Notes: a model not told the origin generated them from the sequence alone. Positions 1 through 7,979 are shown, counted from the stretch's first letter. The stretch: 27,375 nucleotides of DNA from an uncultured Solobacterium sp. (GCA_905194705.1 CAJJTI010000006.1:1-27375), one strand, 5' to 3'. Made by a program: numbers and translations.

Positions 1-262
1 GTATAAGTGCTTCTTTTATCTCAGCTATTGATAAATGCATAAGTTTACTAATTTCCGGTAAAGTAAAATAACAGTCTTGTAAAAAGCGAATAAACAATAT
101 TCGGTTGATCATTTCCTTGTTGTAATATAAGTGACCATACTTATCTCGATTAGTAGAATGAATAAGCCCAATTCTTTCATATCTTTGTAGCATCATTCTT
201 GAGATTTTATACTTCTCACCTATTTCGCGTATTGATAATTCTTGTATAATTTCTTCTCCCAT
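1..262 (-). CDS. MerR-family transcriptional regulator (N-terminal part, truncated by window edge)
   Basis: This open frame on the minus strand starts at the ATG ending at 262 and runs off the left edge, leaving 87 visible residues. After eight leading residues comes a MerR-type winged helix: LSIREIGEKYKISRMMLQRY is the helix-turn-helix, ERIGLI the usual turn, and YYNKEMINRILFIRFLQ with TLPEISKLM the second helical pair. MerR proteins bind a dyad in an over-long promoter spacer and respond through a C-terminal domain, which lies outside the window, so the signal is unknown. No clear ribosome binding site precedes the ATG. An in-frame TGA lies eight codons upstream, so the start cannot move far; a TTG three codons upstream is the only alternative. 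It diverges from the ECF operon. Confidence 0.75.
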   Translation of the reverse strand, partial: MGEEIIQELSIREIGEKYKISRMMLQRYERIGLIHSTNRDKYGHLYYNKEMINRILFIRFLQDCYFTLPEISKLMHLSIAEIKEALI

Positions 263-273
263 AATAAGCAAAA

Positions 274-296
274 GACTGCTTCAGTAGAGCAGTCAA
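274..296 (-). promoter_or_regulatory. Inverted repeat with TTGACT box, possible MerR autoregulatory site
   Basis: Read on the minus strand, TTGACT (291-296) leads into a perfect 7-bp dyad, GACTGCT-N7-AGCAGTC (274-294), just upstream of the MerR-like start codon. A -35 box running into a dyad is typical of MerR-family promoters. The dyad is followed by TTTT, so a weak terminator is an alternative reading. No convincing -10 lies 19-20 bp downstream of the TTGACT. Confidence 0.35.
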
Positions 297-413
297 CCTT
301 TCTAGAACTTTTCTTTCGTTCTATATAAAAAGCTGTATTTTTTGCGAGGAGATAAAATTAACACATTTTTTGATATGAATGCGCTTTAATTACGCTTTAT
401 TCCTTATCTTTTA

Positions 414-441
414 TTGATTTTTCACAGTTGAATGTTATGAT
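414..441 (+). promoter_or_regulatory. Promoter of the ECF/SAM-hydrolase operon
   Basis: TTGATT (414-419), a 16-bp spacer and TATGAT (436-441) preceded by TG (433-434) make an extended -10 promoter. Transcription would start near 448, about 100 nt before the first gene. The stretch 297-413 upstream is AT-rich and shows nothing else I can name. Confidence 0.6.
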
Positions 442-447
442 ATTTCT

Positions 448-534
448 GTCCATGAATGGAGGTCATAAGTCACCTCAGTAAAAACTTATTTACTAAGTTG
501 TTGCTCAAGTTTAATTGATGGGCTTTTATCTTTT
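448..534 (+). promoter_or_regulatory. Structured 5' leader: candidate H-type pseudoknot riboswitch
   Basis: Stem P1 pairs GAGGT (459-463) with ACCTC (472-476). Its loop contains ATAAGT (465-470), which is exactly complementary to ACTTAT (484-489). The connecting loops are 1 nt, 1 nt and an A-rich 7 nt (477-483), a good geometry for an H-type pseudoknot. The segment 483-488 (AACTTA) can instead pair with TAAGTT (494-499), so the two folds exclude each other. A terminator-like hairpin follows at 503-534. The layout recalls class-I preQ1 and SAM-II aptamers, but I do not recognise a conserved core of either. Given the SAM hydrolases downstream, a SAM- or methionine-related ligand is a guess. Confidence 0.5.
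503..534 (+). terminator. Possible attenuator before the ECF operon
   Basis: GCTCA (503-507) pairs with TGGGC (519-523, one G-U) and is followed by TTTTATCTTTT. It ends directly before the ribosome site of the first gene. The segment 482-487 can also pair with 507-512 inside this hairpin, which would weaken it. The stem is only 5 bp, so attenuation is plausible rather than certain. Confidence 0.4.
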
Positions 535-550
535 AAGGGGAGAAATAAAA

Positions 551-1129
551 ATGGAAAAAGAAAGTATTGGCAAAATTTTATTAGGAAAGTGGGACACAAA
601 AACAATCGTTGGTGTCGCTATCGGTGTTGCATTATTTGGTGTATTGATGGATTATGCCTCAATTAAAGTATTCACAAACACTAACTTAACACTAGCTATG
701 ATTGTTCCTGTAATTGTTGGTGGATTATTTGGTCCATTACCTGCAGCTTTAGCTTGCGGACTTGGAAACTGCTTAGCTGACCTAATTGGTGGTTGGGGTA
801 TGTGGTTTGACTGGTCTATCGGTAACGCATGCTTAGGTTTCTTTGTCGGATGCCTAAAACTATATGGTGCAGATATTGAAAACGGTAAATTCACAGCAAA
901 ACAAATGATTATTTACGTTATTATCGCTGTCGTTGGTAACGCATTAGCATTTGGTGTAATTACACCTATCTTTTCTTCAATTTTATATCAATCAGAATTA
1001 ACAATTACATTCGTACAAAGCTTAGCAGGTGGTGTTTCAAATACAGCTGTATTAGTTATTGCTGGTATTCCTATTCTTAAAGCATTAGCCGCAAGAAATG
1101 CTAAAGCTACAAATTTAACAAAAGAGTAA
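551..1129 (+). CDS. ECF transporter S component (substrate-binding membrane protein, UPF0397-like)
   Basis: This 192-aa integral membrane protein is the substrate-binding subunit of an energy-coupling factor (ECF) vitamin/metabolite importer. Hydrophobic segments fill most of the sequence, and the region around LAMIVPVIVGGLFGPLPAAL followed by CGLGNCLADLIGG resembles the UPF0397 type of S component. Such proteins are annotated variously as riboflavin-type or methionine-regulated ECF S components, so the ligand cannot be named. I chose the ATG at 551 because AAGGGGAG lies 8 nt upstream (535-542). A longer reading from 515 would begin inside the leader hairpin. Only 4 nt separate it from the ATPase gene, and the EcfT gene follows, so the operon encodes a complete dedicated ECF complex. 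Confidence 0.82.
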   Translation: MEKESIGKILLGKWDTKTIVGVAIGVALFGVLMDYASIKVFTNTNLTLAMIVPVIVGGLFGPLPAALACGLGNCLADLIGGWGMWFDWSIGNACLGFFVGCLKLYGADIENGKFTAKQMIIYVIIAVVGNALAFGVITPIFSSILYQSELTITFVQSLAGGVSNTAVLVIAGIPILKALAARNAKATNLTKE

Positions 1130-1133
1130 TCCT

Positions 1134-2849
1134 ATGGAAAAAGAACCTATTATTGAATTTAAAGATTTCAGTTTCCGATATAAATCACAAACTGAACCTA
1201 CACTAAAGAATATCAATCTAACAATTAATAAAGGAGAGAAAGTATTATTACTTGGTCCATCTGGTTGTGGTAAATCCACTTTATCAAACTGTATCAATGG
1301 AATTATTCCTTTCTCTTATAAAGGTGAAATAAAAGGTTCTTGTAAAGTTGCTGGGGTGGAAACTTCCACTTCCAGCATTTTTAAACTTAGTTCCAAAGTT
1401 GGAACAGTTTTACAAGATTCAGATGCCCAATTTGTTGGATTATCAGTAGGTGAAGATATTGCCTATGCTTTAGAAAATAATATTACCCCTAGAAAAATAA
1501 TGCTTGAAAAAGTTTTACAAGCAGCAACAATCGTTCATATGCAAGATTTCCTAGAATCAGTACCATATAACTTATCAGGTGGTCAGAAACAAAGGGTATC
1601 TCTTGCTGGTATTATGCATGATGATGTAGAAATACTACTATTTGATGAACCATTAGCTGCACTTGACCCTCAAATGGGAAAACAAGCAATTGAACTAATT
1701 GATGAAATTCAAAAAGAAAATAATAAAACTGTCTTAATTATCGAACATCGTTTAGAAGATGTTTTATATAGACCTGTTGATCGTATTATATTGATGAATG
1801 AAGGAGAGATTGTTTCTGATACTACTCCTGATAAATTATTAAGTGAAGGAAAACTTCATGAAAACGGTATTCGCGAACCACTATATTTATCAGCTTTAAA
1901 AATGGCTGGTTGTGATTTTACTGAAGAAGATCATCCAAGTGATATCTTCTCTATGAATCTTGATCAATATAAAGATAAAGTTGTTTCTTATTTTAATGAA
2001 GCTCCTAAAGCTGCTGCCAAAACTTTTGGTGAGTGCTTATTAGAAGTAAATGATGTTTCATTCCGTTATAAAAATAGAGCTGAAAAAGTATTAGATCACG
2101 TATCTTTTAAAGTATATAAAGGTGAAAAGATTGCTGTTATTGGTAAAAATGGTGCTGGTAAATCAACAATTGCCAAGATGATTTGTGGTGTATTACGCCC
2201 AGATGAAGGTGAAATAAAAATAAATGGCGAAAACTATTTAAAATATTCCATCAAAGAAATTGGCGAAAAAATCGGTTATGTCATGCAGAATCCTAATCAG
2301 ATGTTAGTTAAAGATATTATTAAAGATGAAGTATCTCTTGGATTAAAATTGCATGGTTATTCTGAAGAAGAAATAAATAGCCGTATAGAAGAAGCACTTA
2401 AGATGTGTAATCTATGGCCTATGCGTAACTGGCCTGTTGGTGTAGTCAGCTATGGTCAAAAGAAGAGAATCACTATCGCCAGTATTCTTGCAATGAAGCC
2501 GGAAGTTATCATCTTGGATGAACCTACAGCAGGTCAAGACTATAAAGTATATACAGAAATCATGACTTTCTTAGAAGATTTGAATAAAAACTATGGTATT
2601 ACCATTTTATTCATTACTCATGATATGCATCTAGCAATTGAATATACAGATAGAGCAATTGTATTTGCTGAAGGAAAGTGTGTTGGCAACGATTCAGTTT
2701 ATAAGATACTTTCAAATAATGAAATTATTGAAGAAGCGAACTTAAAACAAACTTCTTTATATACTCTAGCAAGAAGAGTTGGATTAGATCCAGAAAAGTT
2801 CATTGATTCCTTCATTGCGGAAGAAAGGAGAAATAAACATGAATCATAG
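1134..2849 (+). CDS. ECF transporter, fused double ATPase (EcfA-EcfA')
   Basis: This 571-aa cytoplasmic protein holds two ABC ATPase domains in one chain and would power the adjacent EcfT/S-component importer. Domain 1 (about 1-245) has Walker A GPSGCGKS (41-48), a Q-loop near 94, signature LSGGQKQR (147-154), Walker B ILLFDEP (167-173) and the H-loop histidine in IIEHR. Domain 2 (about 300-571) has Walker A GKNGAGKS (337-344), a Q-loop near 385, Walker B VIILDEP and ITHD. Its signature reads SYGQKKR (439-445) instead of SGGQ, so the two composite sites are probably not equal. Such fusions are usual in stand-alone ECF operons. The end overlaps the EcfT start by 11 bp, which suggests coupled translation. 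Confidence 0.93.
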   Translation: MEKEPIIEFKDFSFRYKSQTEPTLKNINLTINKGEKVLLLGPSGCGKSTLSNCINGIIPFSYKGEIKGSCKVAGVETSTSSIFKLSSKVGTVLQDSDAQFVGLSVGEDIAYALENNITPRKIMLEKVLQAATIVHMQDFLESVPYNLSGGQKQRVSLAGIMHDDVEILLFDEPLAALDPQMGKQAIELIDEIQKENNKTVLIIEHRLEDVLYRPVDRIILMNEGEIVSDTTPDKLLSEGKLHENGIREPLYLSALKMAGCDFTEEDHPSDIFSMNLDQYKDKVVSYFNEAPKAAAKTFGECLLEVNDVSFRYKNRAEKVLDHVSFKVYKGEKIAVIGKNGAGKSTIAKMICGVLRPDEGEIKINGENYLKYSIKEIGEKIGYVMQNPNQMLVKDIIKDEVSLGLKLHGYSEEEINSRIEEALKMCNLWPMRNWPVGVVSYGQKKRITIASILAMKPEVIILDEPTAGQDYKVYTEIMTFLEDLNKNYGITILFITHDMHLAIEYTDRAIVFAEGKCVGNDSVYKILSNNEIIEEANLKQTSLYTLARRVGLDPEKFIDSFIAEERRNKHES

Positions 2850-3687
2850 CGATATTATTAATCTTGTGCCAGGTTCTACTTATTTACACCGTTTAACAGG
2901 CACTACAAAAGTACGTTTGTTCATTGTACTTATTGTATATGTCATGATGTCCTTTGATTTGCCACTAATCTTACCAGTATTTATTGGTGGTCTTATCGCC
3001 TTATTTTCACTTAAACCTAAATGGAAAACATTAAAACCAATTATCATTATTGTTGTCTTAATGAATATATTTAATATCTTCTTATTCTGGGTTGCTTCAC
3101 CTCATTATGGCTTGCAATATACAAATGATGATACTGTTCTGTTTGCTTTAAATAGCTACTTTGTTTTTACTAGAGGAACAGTATGGTACATGGTTGTACG
3201 TTTATTAAAGATGTTAACTTCATTTGTAATATCTTTAGTATTTATTATTTCTATTACTCCAAGTGAAATGGCAGCTGGTTTAACCTCTATTGGTCTACCA
3301 TATAAATTTGGTTCTATTGTTGAAATTGCTTTTAGATATATTCCTGATATTTCAAGAGACTATCAAAATATCGCTATATCAATGCAATGTCGTGGGTTAG
3401 AGCTTGATAAGAAGAAAACAAAAGCATTTGACCGTTTAAAGCAAATTGTAATGATTTTAATTCCGCTTGTTATTACATCTTTTGACCGTGTTAATGATAT
3501 TGCAAACGCAATGGATTTAAGAGGTTTTGGCAAGCATAAAAAGAGAACTTACTATGCAGAACATGAAAAGATTAAAGGCGAAAATATCTTTGTTGCTTTA
3601 TATATCATTCTACTAATTATCATCATTGTATATAGTGTTTATTCTAGAGTTGTTCCTCGTCCAACAGAGATGTGGATTTATTGGTAA
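2839..3687 (+). CDS. ecfT: ECF transporter transmembrane coupling protein (EcfT/CbiQ-like)
   Basis: This 282-aa membrane protein couples the ATPases to the S component. It has several hydrophobic segments and, in its second half, the two short cytoplasmic coupling motifs of the family: CRGLE inside SMQCRGLE and LRGFG inside AMDLRGFG, equivalent to the Ala-Arg-Ser/Gly motifs that dock on the ATPases. It opens with the typical EcfT phrase on precursor-independent assembly, PGSTYLHRL followed by a predicted membrane helix. I start it at ATG 2839, which has AAAGGAG 8 nt upstream. An earlier ATG at 2803 lacks a ribosome site and lies deep in the ATPase gene. It forms one transcription unit with its neighbours. 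Confidence 0.9.
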   Translation: MNHSDIINLVPGSTYLHRLTGTTKVRLFIVLIVYVMMSFDLPLILPVFIGGLIALFSLKPKWKTLKPIIIIVVLMNIFNIFLFWVASPHYGLQYTNDDTVLFALNSYFVFTRGTVWYMVVRLLKMLTSFVISLVFIISITPSEMAAGLTSIGLPYKFGSIVEIAFRYIPDISRDYQNIAISMQCRGLELDKKKTKAFDRLKQIVMILIPLVITSFDRVNDIANAMDLRGFGKHKKRTYYAEHEKIKGENIFVALYIILLIIIIVYSVYSRVVPRPTEMWIYW

Positions 3688-3692
3688 TAAAT

Positions 3693-5036
3693 ATGGATTA
3701 TAAAAAAATATTTGAAGAAAATTTAGAAACATTACGCGATTTATTGAAAATTAATTCTATTTACGATGGAAATAGTGTATCTTTAACGACCCCTTATGGA
3801 AAAGGTGCAAAAGATGCACTTTTATTTATGGAAAATCTAGCAAAGAAAGATGGCTTCATTGTCAAAGAGTATGATAATCAAGCTATTTCCATCAGTTATG
3901 TAGAAAAAGATGATAAACGAATTGATATCGCAAGCCACTTGGATGTTGTTGCAGTGGATGATAAATGGACTGTTGATCCTTTTGGTGCTGTGATTAAAGA
4001 TGGTCGTATTTATGGTCGAGGTACAAGTGATATGAAAACTGCAGGTTTTCTTACTTATCTTTGCTTAAAGCTGTTAAGAGAAAAATATCCTGATACGACA
4101 AATGAAATACGTATAGTATTTGGCAGTGATGAGGAAAGAACCATGGCTGATATGCATTACTATAAATCACAAGTTAGTGAGCCCCTATTTACCTTTTCAC
4201 CAGATGGAACTTTTCCTTTGGTTATTGGCGAAAAAGGTGCCTTGATGTGGACGTTAAGTGGTAATTATAAAGGGATTATCGAATCATTTGATGGTGGTAT
4301 TCAATGTAATATTGTTCCCCCTGTTGCTAAATGTGTGCTAAAAAATAATGCGTATACTAATGCATTAAAAGCATATTTTGATAATCATTCCTTATCTTAT
4401 GAAATTACAGAGGTTGATGATAAAACCCACATCACTGTTAATGGCGTTGCTGTACATTGTTCCAGAAACTTTGATGGTGTTAACGCAATAGATGAATTAT
4501 TACATGCCTTAAGCGAAGTTACTCAGGATCCTTTAGCAGAAAATCTTTATACCATCTTAGGCGAAGATTATGGTGAAGGATTAGACAGTAAAAGTGGTGA
4601 ACAGTTCGATACATGTTTAACGGTTAACTTAGGTGTATTAAAAATAGAAAATGGTAAAGTATTTGCTCAAGTTGATGCACGTTACCCTAGCACTATTACA
4701 AGTAGTATTTTAACTAAAAGATTTAAAGATAAATGTATTATCAATGTATCTCTAGATTATGATGATCCTGCAACTCTTTGCAGTCTTGATGATCCATATA
4801 TTAAAACAATGTATGAAACTTATGAAGAAATTATGCATGATGACTACAAACCATATGTTTCTGGTGGTGTATCATACTCTAAAGTATTTAAACATTGTGT
4901 TACTTTCGGAATGAATATGCCAACAAAAGAAAACCTGGCTCATCAAGTTAATGAATATGTGGAAATTGAAGATTGCATTAAAGCTTTAGAGATATACTAT
5001 AAAACAATAGAAAAATTAGCTTTTTTAGGAGAATAA
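3693..5036 (+). CDS. M20-family metallopeptidase, PepV-like dipeptidase
   Basis: This 447-aa cytosolic protein is a di-zinc M20 hydrolase most like PepV/Xaa-His dipeptidases. The metal-binding pattern is complete: HLDVVA, then GRGTSDMK (first aspartate), GSDEER (glutamate pair), FSPDGTFP (further ligand aspartate) and AHQVNEY near the C-terminus. The phrase SPDGTFPLVIGEKG closely follows PepV. ATG 3693 gives a PepV-like start (MDYKKIFEENL); an alternative GTG at 3672 overlaps the EcfT end. Neither has a strong ribosome site, so translation may depend on coupling to ecfT, whose stop is 5 nt away. Its place between transporter and SAM-cleaving enzymes suggests that it processes the imported compound or a peptide-like conjugate, but the substrate is unknown. 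Confidence 0.85.
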   Translation: MDYKKIFEENLETLRDLLKINSIYDGNSVSLTTPYGKGAKDALLFMENLAKKDGFIVKEYDNQAISISYVEKDDKRIDIASHLDVVAVDDKWTVDPFGAVIKDGRIYGRGTSDMKTAGFLTYLCLKLLREKYPDTTNEIRIVFGSDEERTMADMHYYKSQVSEPLFTFSPDGTFPLVIGEKGALMWTLSGNYKGIIESFDGGIQCNIVPPVAKCVLKNNAYTNALKAYFDNHSLSYEITEVDDKTHITVNGVAVHCSRNFDGVNAIDELLHALSEVTQDPLAENLYTILGEDYGEGLDSKSGEQFDTCLTVNLGVLKIENGKVFAQVDARYPSTITSSILTKRFKDKCIINVSLDYDDPATLCSLDDPYIKTMYETYEEIMHDDYKPYVSGGVSYSKVFKHCVTFGMNMPTKENLAHQVNEYVEIEDCIKALEIYYKTIEKLAFLGE

Positions 5037-5040
5037 AAAA

Positions 5041-5886
5041 ATGAAAAAAATGTTAGTATTCCAAACAGATTTTACTTACGCTGAAGGTGCTGTACCTTCT
5101 ATGCTTGGTGTTGTAAAAAGCGTCGATTTAGATATCGAATGCATCACTGCAACTCACCAAATTCCTCAATATGATACATGGTCTGCTTCTTATAGACTAT
5201 ATCAATATATTGATTTCTGGCCAAAAGGAACAATCTTTGTTTCTGTAGTTGATCCAGGTGTTGGTACAAGTAGAAGAGCTTGTGTTGCTAAAACAAAGAA
5301 TGGTTATTATATTGTTACACCAGATAATGGTTCATTAACTCATGTATATAACAAATGGGGTATTGAAGAAGTTAGAGAAATTGATGAAACAAAGAACCGT
5401 TTACACCGTGATGACAATGGTTATGTGTCTATCTTCCATGGCCGTGATTTATTTGGATATTGTGCTGCTAAACTAGCCAGCGGACAAATCACTTATGAAG
5501 AAGTAGGTCCTACTTATCCTGTAGAAGAAATCAAGAGACATGAAATTCCTGTTGCTAAAGTTGTAGATAACAAAGTAGAAGGTATCTTTGAAATTAAAGA
5601 TCCTAATTTCGGTAACTTATGGACAAATATTCCACTAGACACATTCAAATCACTTGGTTTCAAAATTGGTGATACTGTTAAAACAACTATTTACTATAAA
5701 GATGAAGTACGTTATGAATGGTCATTACCTTACTATGATTCCTTTGGTAAAGCAAAAGACCATACCGTTATGATTTATAACAACGAATTAAACAACATGG
5801 CATTAGCTGAAGTTGTTGGTAATTTATGCAAAGATTATTCGCTAGATTTTGGAAAGGACTACAAAGTGGTTTTTGAACATGAATAA
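5041..5886 (+). CDS. S-adenosylmethionine hydroxide adenosyltransferase (DUF62), paralogue 1
   Basis: This 281-aa protein belongs to the DUF62/SAM-hydroxide adenosyltransferase family, which splits S-adenosylmethionine into adenosine and methionine with water and is related to the fluorinase and chlorinase. The Asp-Arg-His set is present: D71 in DPGVG, R78 or R79 just after, and H133 in FHGRD. The usual TPDNG motif is intact (93-97). The N-terminal motif, normally TDFG followed by DG, reads TDFTYAEG (9-16), so a conserved Gly and Asp are replaced. The start is 4 nt after the M20 stop, with GGAG in that gene's end. The next gene overlaps by 8 bp and encodes a protein of identical length, a clear tandem duplication. 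Confidence 0.88.
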   Translation: MKKMLVFQTDFTYAEGAVPSMLGVVKSVDLDIECITATHQIPQYDTWSASYRLYQYIDFWPKGTIFVSVVDPGVGTSRRACVAKTKNGYYIVTPDNGSLTHVYNKWGIEEVREIDETKNRLHRDDNGYVSIFHGRDLFGYCAAKLASGQITYEEVGPTYPVEEIKRHEIPVAKVVDNKVEGIFEIKDPNFGNLWTNIPLDTFKSLGFKIGDTVKTTIYYKDEVRYEWSLPYYDSFGKAKDHTVMIYNNELNNMALAEVVGNLCKDYSLDFGKDYKVVFEHE

Positions 5887-6724
5887 GTTATTGGTATTTC
5901 AAACAGATTTTGGTTTAGATGATGGTGCAATAAGCGCCATGGAAGGTGTGTCATTTGGTGTTTCTCTTGATTTAAATATTCGTCACTTAACACACAACAT
6001 TCCTCAATATAATATTTTTGATGCTTCTTATAGACTATACCAGGCAATTAACTATTGGCCAGAAGGAACAGTATTTGTATCTGTTGTAGATCCAGGAGTT
6101 GGTAGCAGCCGTAAATCAGTTGTTGCAAAAACAGTGACTGGTCAATATATCGTTACACCAAATAATGGAACACTAACACATATCAATAAGTTTGTTGGTA
6201 TTACAGAACTAAGAGAAATTTCTGAAAGAACAAATCGTCTTGAACATTCAGAACTATCTTATACATTCCATGGTCGTGATGTATATGCTTATACAGGTGC
6301 TAGACTTGCTTCTGATACGATTGATATGGAAGGCGTTGGTCCAAAGATGGGATTAGATGAAGTTGTTCAATTAGAACTATTTGGATGTAAAGAAATTGAA
6401 AATGGTGTAATGGGACAAGTTGATATTCTAGATGTTCGTTTTGGCTCATTATGGACATCAATTCCTTATGAAGAATTCAAAAAATGTGGTTTTGAATTTG
6501 GTGATACAGTTCTAGTTACGATTTATAACCGTGATAAGGTTGCCTATACTGGTCAAATCGTATATGGTAGATCATTCGCTGATGTTCCAGTATCTTCCCC
6601 AATTATTTATATGAACTCTGCATATCATATTGCTGTCGCAATCAACCAAGGTAGCTTTGCTAAAGCATATGGCATTGGTGTTGGTTCTGACTGGAAAATC
6701 ACAATGCAAAAAATTGCCAAATAA
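5879..6724 (+). CDS. S-adenosylmethionine hydroxide adenosyltransferase (DUF62), paralogue 2
   Basis: The second DUF62 copy is also 281 aa and aligns with its neighbour almost without gaps through the first 120 residues. It keeps the canonical N-terminal motif TDFGLDDG (9-16) and the Asp-Arg-His set: D71, R78, and H131 in FHGRD. Its version of the PDNG motif reads TPNNG (93-97), an Asp-to-Asn change. The two paralogues therefore deviate at different conserved positions. I start it at ATG 5879; a longer frame from 5849 would lie entirely within the upstream gene and begin with a non-homologous sequence. It is the last gene of the operon, and a perfect terminator follows 8 nt after the stop. 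Confidence 0.88.
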   Translation: MNKLLVFQTDFGLDDGAISAMEGVSFGVSLDLNIRHLTHNIPQYNIFDASYRLYQAINYWPEGTVFVSVVDPGVGSSRKSVVAKTVTGQYIVTPNNGTLTHINKFVGITELREISERTNRLEHSELSYTFHGRDVYAYTGARLASDTIDMEGVGPKMGLDEVVQLELFGCKEIENGVMGQVDILDVRFGSLWTSIPYEEFKKCGFEFGDTVLVTIYNRDKVAYTGQIVYGRSFADVPVSSPIIYMNSAYHIAVAINQGSFAKAYGIGVGSDWKITMQKIAK

Positions 6725-6732
6725 AGTTTTCT

Positions 6733-6756
6733 AAAAGCCGAGCAATCGGCTTTTTT
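6733..6756 (+). terminator. Intrinsic terminator of the ECF/SAM-hydrolase operon
   Basis: AAAAGCCGA (6733-6741) and TCGGCTTTT (6746-6754) form a perfect 9-bp stem with a 4-nt loop, running into a T6 tract. It closes the operon that begins at about 448. Confidence 0.95.
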
Positions 6757-6760
6757 CTTG

Positions 6761-6769
6761 TGCTATCAT
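6761..6769 (+). promoter_or_regulatory. Extended -10 promoter giving a probably leaderless mRNA
   Basis: TG-C-TATCAT (6761-6769) sits directly after the terminator. The expected start of transcription, about 7 nt downstream of the -10, coincides with the ATG at 6776. There is no ribosome binding site before that ATG, so the regulator is probably translated from a leaderless transcript. The -35 position would fall inside the terminator hairpin and is not conserved. Confidence 0.5.
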
Positions 6770-6775
6770 ATTTTT

Positions 6776-7885
6776 ATGACTAATTATATTCATGTATTAA
6801 TTCATCACAAAAGAATCGAAAAAGGCTGGAGTCTTGAAAGTTTAAGTCATGGAATTTGTTCTCTTAGTTATCTAGCAAAAGTAGAAAAAGGAACAATCAC
6901 TCCTGCCATAGATATATGTAATAAGTTACTTGAAAAACTGGATGTTCATTTAGAAGATGACGTCAAAGATATCTTACCTAAAGTAGATTATTTCTACCAT
7001 CATTTTTATGATTATGATGTTTATTTAACAGAAGAAGAACTTAATAAATTATCTAATTCTATCTATTTATTAGATGCCCTTATTATTCGTGCATATCAAA
7101 CAGGCAATCAAATTGATGAATTAAAAGATTATGAACCATTCTTTACGCATGAACAGAAAAAGAAATATTATCAGATACTTGTTCATCATAATAAGATTGA
7201 TTACCATGAATTATTATATCTATTTCCTGATATAGACAGTTATTCTATCATTGCGAACACTTTATATCTGCAAGGAAAATATGCTAAAGCTATACCATTC
7301 TTTATTGCTTATTATGATGCTGCTTCTAAAAGTTGTGATTTAGATAATATGATCTATGCAAAGATGTCGCTTGGTTCTGTTTATGCTTGTCTTTTTGATA
7401 TGAATACTTGCATAGACGAATATAACCAGGCAATTAAACTTATTGATCGTGCACATTCTTCTAATTATAAAGAGGTTATTTATTACAATATCGGTGCTAC
7501 TTATACAGAATTAAAACAATATGATAAAGCATTAGAGTATTTATCTAAAACGAAAATGAAAGATATGCTCTATTATCATAAGCTGGCTATCTGTTATGAG
7601 AAAACAGGCAAATACAAAAAAGCACTAGTAGCTATATCAAAAGGAAAAGAATTTCACTCTGAACATTCATATTTATTAGATATTGTAGAATATCGTTTAT
7701 TACACAAAAATTATATTCATGAAATAGAATATGAAAAATTATTATGTGATTCTTTGGAGTGTGTTCGTAATGAATTACCCCATGGTTTCTTAGCAATGCA
7801 GGAAAATGATCTTCTTGAGTACTATGAAGAAAATAGAAGATATAAAGATGCCTATGTCTTATTGAAAAAACAAATGCAAAAATAG
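6776..7885 (+). CDS. XRE-type HTH regulator with TPR-like domain (Rgg/PlcR-like)
   Basis: This 369-aa cytoplasmic regulator has an N-terminal XRE helix-turn-helix (about 5-57, with GWSLESLSHGICSLSYLAKVEKG) and a long, Tyr- and Lys-rich helical region with TPR-like repeats (about 150-350, for example YYNIGATYTELKQYDKALEYL). Rgg, PlcR and PrgX regulators share this plan and bind short peptides through the repeats. No small peptide gene with a secretion signal is visible next to it, so the ligand is open. I start at ATG 6776; the extra codons from TTG 6758 lie in the promoter. The MFS gene 94 bp downstream on the same strand is the likeliest target or partner. Confidence 0.8.
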   Translation: MTNYIHVLIHHKRIEKGWSLESLSHGICSLSYLAKVEKGTITPAIDICNKLLEKLDVHLEDDVKDILPKVDYFYHHFYDYDVYLTEEELNKLSNSIYLLDALIIRAYQTGNQIDELKDYEPFFTHEQKKKYYQILVHHNKIDYHELLYLFPDIDSYSIIANTLYLQGKYAKAIPFFIAYYDAASKSCDLDNMIYAKMSLGSVYACLFDMNTCIDEYNQAIKLIDRAHSSNYKEVIYYNIGATYTELKQYDKALEYLSKTKMKDMLYYHKLAICYEKTGKYKKALVAISKGKEFHSEHSYLLDIVEYRLLHKNYIHEIEYEKLLCDSLECVRNELPHGFLAMQENDLLEYYEENRRYKDAYVLLKKQMQK

Positions 7886-7979
7886 TCTTTTAACGTGATT
7901 TAATGAACATAATTATTCAAATACCTGATAAAACAACTTGTCACTTCTTTGGTAAAGTAAATCCGAGGATGTGATATTT

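Noticed and set aside
361..413. Repeat-like GCGCTTTAATTACGCTTTATT upstream of the ECF operon promoter
   Set aside because: Only two imperfect short units in AT-rich DNA; not enough to call an operator or repeat.
448..534. Known FMN, TPP, S-box, SMK, T-box or preQ1 riboswitch
   Set aside because: The conserved core sequences of these classes are not present; only the general pseudoknot layout recalls preQ1-I and SAM-II.
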